64,000 nucleotides of DNA from Oegoconia quadripuncta. Its lineage: Eukaryota; Arthropoda; Insecta; Lepidoptera; Autostichidae. Each line of letters begins with the position of its first letter. Position 1 is the stretch's first letter. Positions 58,011 through 64,000 of this stretch are shown here, in pieces. Under the pieces are notes generated by a model. It worked only from the letters and a program-made list of their open reading frames with translations. It searched no databases and was not told where the DNA came from. The translations under genes were made by a program, and so were the position numbers. The stretch is taken from NCBI GenBank assembly GCA_949316235.1, contig OX438744.1:31926778-31990777 (forward strand), written 5' to 3'.

Positions 58011-59837
58011 AACTTAACAGTCATATAAATGTCAAACGTAATTATTTCCATTTCTGTAAGGTAGACATAATTTAGCAACACAATAAATTGCTTATTTACA
58101 ATTGTAAGTAACAATTAATATGAGCCGTACAAGGTCCGTATCCACTGTGATAGACAGACAGACAGACGTACCCGCATATGGGAAATCTATGGAAGACTGT
58201 GGAATTTACGATGGGCTATGTACCTAGATGACAGTTTTATTTTTATCAAATTGACGCTCTCAATTGATGTCATTAAGAATATTAACTATTGACTGTTGTT
58301 TATAAACATTGAAGTACTTGAAGTACTTAAAAAAAAGCATTACAATGTCGTCGTTTTCTTTTAGAACTATTATGTGGGTACTGCATTTTCGATCTATGCT
58401 TTCCTATTAGTAAACAATTGCATCATTATATCAAATATAAATCTAACGGAACAATATTAATAAAATTTTTATCGAAAATCGAACAGTTTACAGCCAATTA
58501 CAAGCGCATTTTCAAAAATGGAAAGATCGCGGCGGTTTTGAAAATCGAAAACTGTTTTATCGGCGCATTTATACCGATATTTGAATGAATCAGAGATGTG
58601 AGTCAAATCCATTGTTCGATACTCGTACTTGGGTCCAAGTAAATTAGGAAATGTATTTTTTATTGGTACGGCATGTGGAATTACAATTGGTAGATGACAC
58701 GTACTCATTTCCAGTTAGTACCGTGAGAGTATTTGTATATTGTCGACACGTTGCCAGGGCGGTGTGCATTCATCTTTTATTTTTATAAGGTAATGTTTGT
58801 GGAAATGTGACAGTTATTGCGAGAGATAGGTACTCGTGGAAATGATGGCCATGTCGGGAATTGAATGCACTTCCTTACGCGGAGGTATGGATTTCTTTGT
58901 CGTCTGTATCATTAATTAGTATCTGCATATAGAATTTGTCGTTGACTTCTATGTATTCCATTTCTCTGGCATTTCCTCTCGGTTCGTTCTATTTGGTTTC
59001 CAGTTACTGGTGTGCAAAGATTGTGTCACCATCTAGCAAGTGTGCGTTCCATACTACATTTTGTCTTTGTTATGGTGAGTAGTACTGTCTTTGATAGATC
59101 CAGAAGGTCGTCACTCTGAGTCTGCACTAAGAAATCAATGTAAGTGATTAGGAACTTATTGTACCAACATTGAGATAAAAACAAACTCATGACATTGAAA
59201 AGAATAATAATGTATTGTAGCATAAACTTAGAAAACAAAAGTTGCAGGTGGGTAAGAAGAATGAAGAAAGTCGCACCATTCCATTTTCGAAATTCAATAC
59301 ATGCAATACAGTTCTTTTCTTAAAGCGACTAATCAACTAGGATTCCAGGATTTATGCACAGCAGGCCAGTTTCATTAAGACGAATGGAGAAAGTCACAGA
59401 CTCTTGTCATTCTAATTTTCAATTTAAAATTGAGAATAGGAATACATTTTTTTTTCTAAAGCGACGAGTCTACCAGCTGCGACAACTGGCCAGAAGCATT
59501 GCACTAACCGCTACATATGTTATCGAAACATTAACCAAAATGTAACAAAATATTAAACATCCATTCAGCACCATCAAGTAACTTTAAGGCCAACCGTATT
59601 GTTTATTATAACGTAATAACGTTTCCCGTATTGCATTGTTTTACGGAGAAGCAAAGAAAAAATAAAGTAATATTTATACGCCAGTCACGTTCGCTCATTG
59701 ATTGAGTGACGTCATGTCCGGTCACCTGATAAGGGCCGCTTCCGGAGTTCAGGAGTGAATTGGTGACCGAATGAACTGAACGGTATTTTGGCGGTTGTCC
59801 ACGGATACATCCAATAGTTTAGGAAAGTAATGGAACA
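58011..59837. other. Repeat-poor DNA, no gene recognised
   Basis: Dyad motifs at 58,511-58,523 (minus) and 59,279-59,291 (plus). A short GACAGACAGACAGAC run lies at 58,152. TTCTAATTTTCAATTTAAAA at 59,409 begins a near-palindrome. Confidence 0.45.
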
Positions 59838-60137
59838 GGTCGAACTGTTTGGTGTAGTAGTGTGAAATACTGACTGTTATACCAAAAGGTCGCGGGTTTG
59901 AATCCCGATGGGGGCATATTTTATATGATGAATACAGATATGTTTTTCTTTTTTTGGTTGGTACTTGATGTCAATGACACCTGATATTTATGGATGTTTT
60001 TCATTTATATATGTATCTATTTACAAAAAAATGTATTTGTGTAGTTTATCAACCATCTTATATCCATAATATAAGCCTAGTTGCTCAGTGTGGAGCTAAA
60101 TGGCGTAGTGTGTATGTGCAAAGATATTTATTTATTA
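59838..60137 (+). mobile_element. SINE-A2 interrupted by a SINE-B tail fragment
   Basis: The head GGTCGAACTGTTTGGTGTAG is followed by B box GGTTTGAATCC, and the body stops at AATACAGATATG (59,942). It resumes at TTTATGGATGTTTTTCATTT (59,987) and ends at the TTTATTTATT tail after CAGTGTGGAGC. Confidence 0.85.
59943..59986 (-). mobile_element. SINE-B 3' terminal fragment inside SINE-A2
   Basis: TTTTTTTGGTTGGTACTTGA, then TGTCAATGACACCTGATA, the inverse of the last 35 or so bases of SINE-B, including its A-rich end (as poly-T). It replaces about 10 bases of A2. Confidence 0.7.
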
Positions 60138-61194
60138 GAAAAAAATCACTTTTCGCGGCATGTCCATGCTAGTCTGTTATTTAAATAGAAATAAGCCTTT
60201 TGAACATAGATTCCGTCTTACAATGTATTGAATGTTTTCGTAACTTTTTTGATAAAAGAATATGTAGTTGATATTACAAATGTGAAATGCAATCGAGATG
60301 TAATTTTAATAACAATTTAATTTTTAAATCAAAAATTCCGACAACATATTTTATATATTTCGGACGCCATCCTGTATTTTGATGCGGTTTTTTTTATTTG
60401 AAAGCACGTTTTCTAGCGGTGGTTCTTAGATATATGTTTAGCCGTTTTCTCGGGAGTTTTCTAAATTTTCAATTTATAGTTATTGAAGATCGGCTCTCAT
60501 TCGCTTGAATTTGTATAAAAGTGTACTTTAATTTAATTGTAATTTTATTTTAAGTCAATGGTTTATATTTATACCTATATGTTTTCTATCCATCTGAATT
60601 TGACTGTACTTACGTATACTGTATGAAAAAGATATTATAAATTTTGTAAAATAAAAGAAAAACTGAAAGTAATTCCCCACATTAATTGCCTTTTCCTACA
60701 ATGTTGACTTCATGCACCACTTTGTAGAATTTTCCCAGATATTTCAATCATCACTTTGCCTGGTACTCTTTCTTCAATATTAACATCATGACTACACACA
60801 GTTTTTCCAGATCTTCAATCAACACTTGCATAAAACACGTCGAAGTTTTTTCTCAGTTTTTTTTTAATTATTATAAGAACTTGGTAATATCTTTATCAAA
60901 TATGCTTTTCATCTATACAAGTAATTAGCTTTTATTAATTTGACAGGCCAGTCGATAAGTACAGTCAGCGTGAGATTCGAACTCATGAGTTACTTTGGCT
61001 ATTAGTTAGTTTTCGATTAACGAAGTTAAGCAACGTCCTTGAATCTTAGTAATCACCAGGGTTAGTAGCTTTTTCATATGTTTCCTTGCTTTGAAGAGCA
61101 TGTTAAACAGTCTCAGGCTGCCGTCAAGCCAAGTCTGTGGTCATATTGACGTACCTAGAGACGTAAGACCTGCAACTGTTTTCTAGAAAAGCAA
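60138..61194. other. AT-rich DNA, no gene seen
   Basis: No tRNA-like boxes, LINE motifs or sustained frames. Confidence 0.5.
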
Positions 61195-61438
61195 TAAATA
61201 TAATATAAATAAATAAATATTTCGGACACTTACACCAATCATCTAGTCCCAAACTAAGCAAAGCTTGTGCTATGGATACTAGATAACGGATAAACATACA
61301 TAAGTATTTATATAAACATCCAAGACTCGGGAATAAATGTTCGTATTCATCACACAAACATTTACCCCTCGCGGGATTCGAACCCGCAACCGTTGCTTTC
61401 GCTGATAGGGTCACTATTCACTACACCAATCGGTCGTC
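61195..61438 (-). mobile_element. SINE-A, full length
   Basis: Intact head with A box TGGTGTAGTGA (one change), B box GGTTCGAATCC, body and TTTATTTATATT tail. Very close to the 6.3-kb copy. Confidence 0.9.
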
Positions 61439-61509
61439 AATCAATAACTTCTTTATATTTTTGAAAACAATAAGGCAAATATCACGTCCATAAACTTATA
61501 TAGAAAATA

Positions 61510-61995
61510 TTGGCTATTAATTAGTTTAAATAAATAGTATTAGCATATTTTAGTATCTTTTCTGCTCATAGTGGTAATTTTAATTTAATATTGGCTATTA
61601 ATTAGTTTAAATAAATAGTATTAGCATATTTTAGTATCTTTTCTGCTCATAGTGGTAATTTTAATTTAATATTGGCTATTAATTAGTTTAAATAAATAGT
61701 ATTAGCATATTTTAGTATCTTTTCTGCTCATAGTGGTAATTTTAATTTAATATTGGCTATTAATTAGTTTAAATAAATAGTATTAGCATATTTTAGTATC
61801 TTTTCTGCTCATAGTGGTAATTTTAATTTAATATTGGCTATTAATTAGTTTAAATAAATAGTATTAGCATATTTTAGTATCTTTTCTGCTCATAGTGGTA
61901 ATTTTAATTTAATATTGGCTATTAATTAGTTTAAATAAATAGTATTAGCATATTTTAGTATCTTTTCTGCTCATAGTGGTAATTTTAATTTAATA
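61510..61995 (+). repeat. 81-bp minisatellite, six identical copies
   Basis: TTGGCTATTAATTAGTTTAA starts copies at 61,510, 61,591, 61,672, 61,753, 61,834 and 61,915. By eye the six copies are identical. The array breaks at TTGGG (61,996). The unit is AT-rich and contains no recognised motif. Confidence 0.95.
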
Positions 61996-62385
61996 TTGGG
62001 TGTCTCATGAGTCGGCTAATTACACCTTATCCTGAGAATTTGGGCTCGGAATCTCTAGTATATTATCCAGACTGAAGTTAAGTACGAAAACGACGATATG
62101 CTTCGAGAAAAGGTGGAATTGACTTCCAGATATCTAAATACCAACGCTATCCAGATATCTAAATAGCAATTTAACGATTGGTTAAAAATACTATAGGTAT
62201 AATAATATAGGTAAGCTGAATAGACGACCGGTTGGTGTAGTGGATAGTGACCCTGTCTGCCAAACCAAAAGGTTGCGGGTTCAAAATCCGCTAGGGGTAA
62301 ATGTTTGTGTGATGAATACGAAAATTTTATTGGCGGGTCATGTTGTTTATGTACATACTTATTATGTTTATCCGTTATCTAGTAT

Positions 62386-62504
62386 CAAGAGACACGGTAG
62401 TGTGTCAAGCCAAGTTCAAGAAAAGGGAAATGGCGACGCAGCGGCCCTATGTTATACATTACACGAACTGTTTAGAGCTACTTTTGATTCAGAAAATCTA
62501 ATAG
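62386..62504. other. Unidentified segment within the insertion
   Basis: It contains GACACGGTAGTGTGTCAAGC, then AAATGGCGACGCAGCGGCCC. It is not part of any repeat family recognised here and is richer in G+C than its surroundings. An open frame crosses it but starts in SINE sequence. It could be a transduced flank or a piece of an unknown element. Confidence 0.4.
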
Positions 62505-62788
62505 TAATAATAATAAATAAATAATAAATATCCTTAGACATACACACAGCGCCATTTAGTTCCACAGCAAGCAACAATAGGCTTGTGTTGTGGATACCAG
62601 ATGGTTGATACACTACATAAATACATATTTTTTTTGTAAATAAATACTTATTATAAATGAAAACATCCTTAACTCGGGTACACATGTCCGTATTCATCAC
62701 ACAAACATATGCCCCTAGCGGGATTCGAACCCGCAACCTTTTGGTATAGTGGTCAGAGTTGCTAACTACTACACCAAACAGGTCGTCG
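62505..62788 (-). mobile_element. SINE-A2, full length
   Basis: The most complete A2 copy. Head GACGACCTGTTTGGTGTAGT, B box GGTTCGAATCC, body, CTGTGGAACTAAATGGCGCT, and a TTATTTATTATTA tail. It is nested antisense in SINE-A. Confidence 0.92.
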
Positions 62789-62875
62789 AAAAATAGTATA
62801 TTCGTACTACAAGCTTTGCTTTTGGAACTAGATGATTGGTCGCACCAAGTGAACGTAATGTTTATTATTATTTAT

Positions 62876-63240
62876 TACAAATAAGGGATTTTAAATGCTA
62901 AATTTAATGAAATCTCCTTAAGGTCAAGTGAAGCTAACCTAACCTATACCTGTATCGAAGCTTTGTAACTAAGTAATTAACAATTTTCTATAACATTACT
63001 TGTTTCATATTAAAATTATATAATTATGGACCGTTATGAAGCAAGTGTACAAAAAAATTGTTACCTAACGTATTTTGCATAATATGCCAATTTTTTTGCA
63101 CAATATTTCCCGGATCTAATGAGTAATGTAACTGCAAATTATTAGAATAGTTGCCAAGTTGCCTTAAATTCTGCTAGGCCCGTGGATAATGAATGAATGT
63201 AATTTAGCCAATTAAGAGAGTCTATATGCAGGGATATTTA
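62876..63240. other. AT-rich DNA, no gene seen
   Basis: No coding or repeat signal apart from the neighbouring elements. Confidence 0.45.
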
Positions 63241-63389
63241 GGCTCGTGTTACAGAATGTTACTCAAGCAAAGATCTCCGCTTGAGGACAGTTAAAAAGGG
63301 ACAGCTTTATGCGACTAGTATGTCGGCATCTCTTTCTAACTATGCTCAAACGCAGATCTACGCTTGAGCAACATTCTGAAACACGGGCC
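63241..63389. mobile_element. Fold-back MITE with TTA target duplication (PIF/Harbinger-like)
   Basis: It is 149 bp. The left arm GGCTCGTGTTACAGAATGTT and following ACTCAAGCAAAGATCT pair with the right arm AGATCTACGCTTGAGC and ACATTCTGAAACACGGGCC over about 45 bp. TTA lies on both sides (63,238-63,240 and 63,390-63,392). GG-starting termini with a TWA target fit PIF/Harbinger non-autonomous elements. Confidence 0.8.
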
Positions 63390-63502
63390 TTAAGCTTATG
63401 TTACCGGCGATCCTTAGTAAAATAATTGGGCGAAAGGTCATTACTATTTAAGTATGCAAAAACCTAAAAACTTTTTGTATATTAAACAAAATAATATAAT
63501 AT

Positions 63503-63578
63503 AAATTCGGACACTTACGTCATCATCTAATCCCAATCTAAGCCACGCTTGTACGATAAACATACATTAATATTTATA
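63503..63578 (-). mobile_element. SINE-A 3' part, interrupted by MITE-M
   Basis: TTCGGACACTTACGTCATCA, TCTAATCCCAATCTAAGC, and AACATACATTAATATTTAT are the inverse of the SINE-A 3' half (a few bases are lost at 63,551). It stops at the MITE. The remainder should lie beyond the window. Confidence 0.8.
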
Positions 63579-63998
63579 TTAGGTCCTTACCTATGAAATT
63601 GGCGTTTTGTATGAAGAATTTCCTTAAGACTGTTTTCTCCATACAAACATTTTTGATTTTTTTTTGGGAACGGCAATCCAAATTTAGCTAAACCTTGTGT
63701 GTATTATCGGATAACGTTAAGTTAAGTGTAGGCAGCGTTAATTTTTAAAAGTAACCGCTTTATAAAAGTTTCAGCGAATCTAAGAAATGATTATGGGAAG
63801 CACATGAAAAGAGCTCGGTTCAAATTTTTTTTATTATGTGATTTAGCCCAGAAATTTAAACATATTTCATGTGAAATCTTGAAATAATATTCCATTTTCC
63901 AAATAAAAAACAATTTGGATATAGGTTAGAAAATTTCAGGAATTGGTACATATGATTAACGAAGAAAAAAAACTCCAATTTCATAGGTAAAGACCCAA
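63579..63998 (+). mobile_element. MITE-M copy 5, inside SINE-A
   Basis: It is 420 bp with TA at 63,577-63,578 and 63,999-64,000, so it ends exactly at the window edge. Left terminus TTAGGTCCTTACCTATGAAA, right terminus TTTCATAGGTAAAGACCCAA. It is the best-preserved copy. Confidence 0.9.
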
Positions 63999-64000
63999 TA

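Larger units (their letters stand above)
62223..62875 (+). mobile_element. SINE-A split by a 408-bp insertion
   Basis: The 5' part, 62,223-62,385, has A box TGGTGTAGTGG and a damaged B box (GGTTCAAAATCC). The 3' part from about 62,794 to 62,875 has ACTACAAGCTTTGCTTTTGG and AACTAGATGATTGG. TAGTAT lies on both sides of the insertion (62,380-62,385 and 62,794-62,799). Confidence 0.82.

Noticed and set aside
61510..61995. CRISPR-like array
   Set aside because: Head-to-tail copies with no spacers in a eukaryotic context. It is a minisatellite.
62240..62524. 94-codon open frame as a gene
   Set aside because: The frame starts in the SINE-A head and ends in the SINE-A2 tail.

Overview
The window looks like non-coding nuclear DNA of a lepidopteran insect (butterfly or moth). 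It is AT-rich and has no operon structure, rRNA, true tRNA gene or convincing host exon. It is packed with short interspersed elements whose tRNA-like heads, together with the LINE and MITE tails, resemble repeats I know from Lepidoptera. I cannot name the species. Whether the window is intergenic or intronic cannot be decided from it alone.

Layout. From 1.7 to 11 kb it is repeat-dense: tRNA-derived SINEs (here named A, A2 and B), a TA-flanked MITE (family M), fold-back elements (families E, F, H) and 3' ends of non-LTR retrotransposons. From 11 to 13.9 kb there is mostly unique sequence. From 13.9 to 20.9 kb a second dense block holds Rep-D retroelements, RTE-like LINE remnants, nested SINEs and two MITE-M copies. 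From 20.9 to 34.3 kb repeats are sparse (one SINE-B, one SINE-A, one weak fragment). From 34.4 to 45 kb a third dense block contains the longest coding relic, a 250-codon C-terminal piece of an endonuclease/reverse-transcriptase LINE at 34,986-35,738. From 45 to 59.8 kb there is again mostly unique sequence with isolated relics. From 59.8 kb to the end a fourth block holds split and nested SINEs, a six-copy 81-bp minisatellite, a TTA-flanked fold-back MITE and a MITE-M copy ending at the window edge.

How the parts relate. The SINEs and Rep-D have no coding capacity and must have been moved by LINE machinery. Rep-D and the RTE-like LINE share a closely similar 3' tail, and a SINE-C copy shares a tail pattern with a second RTE-like remnant, which suggests partner LINEs. 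At least six nested insertions give a relative time order: MITE-M is younger than SINE-A and SINE-A2, and SINE-A is younger than Rep-D and fold-back E.

Most interesting signal. The repeat-poor parts (11.6-59.3 kb) contain about 21 matches to one 13-bp imperfect dyad, TTCYAWWTTYRAA. Many lie in convergent pairs 17-85 bp apart around a CG-containing core. None of the recognised repeat families explains this. It may be a regulatory or architectural site, or a very short palindromic element.
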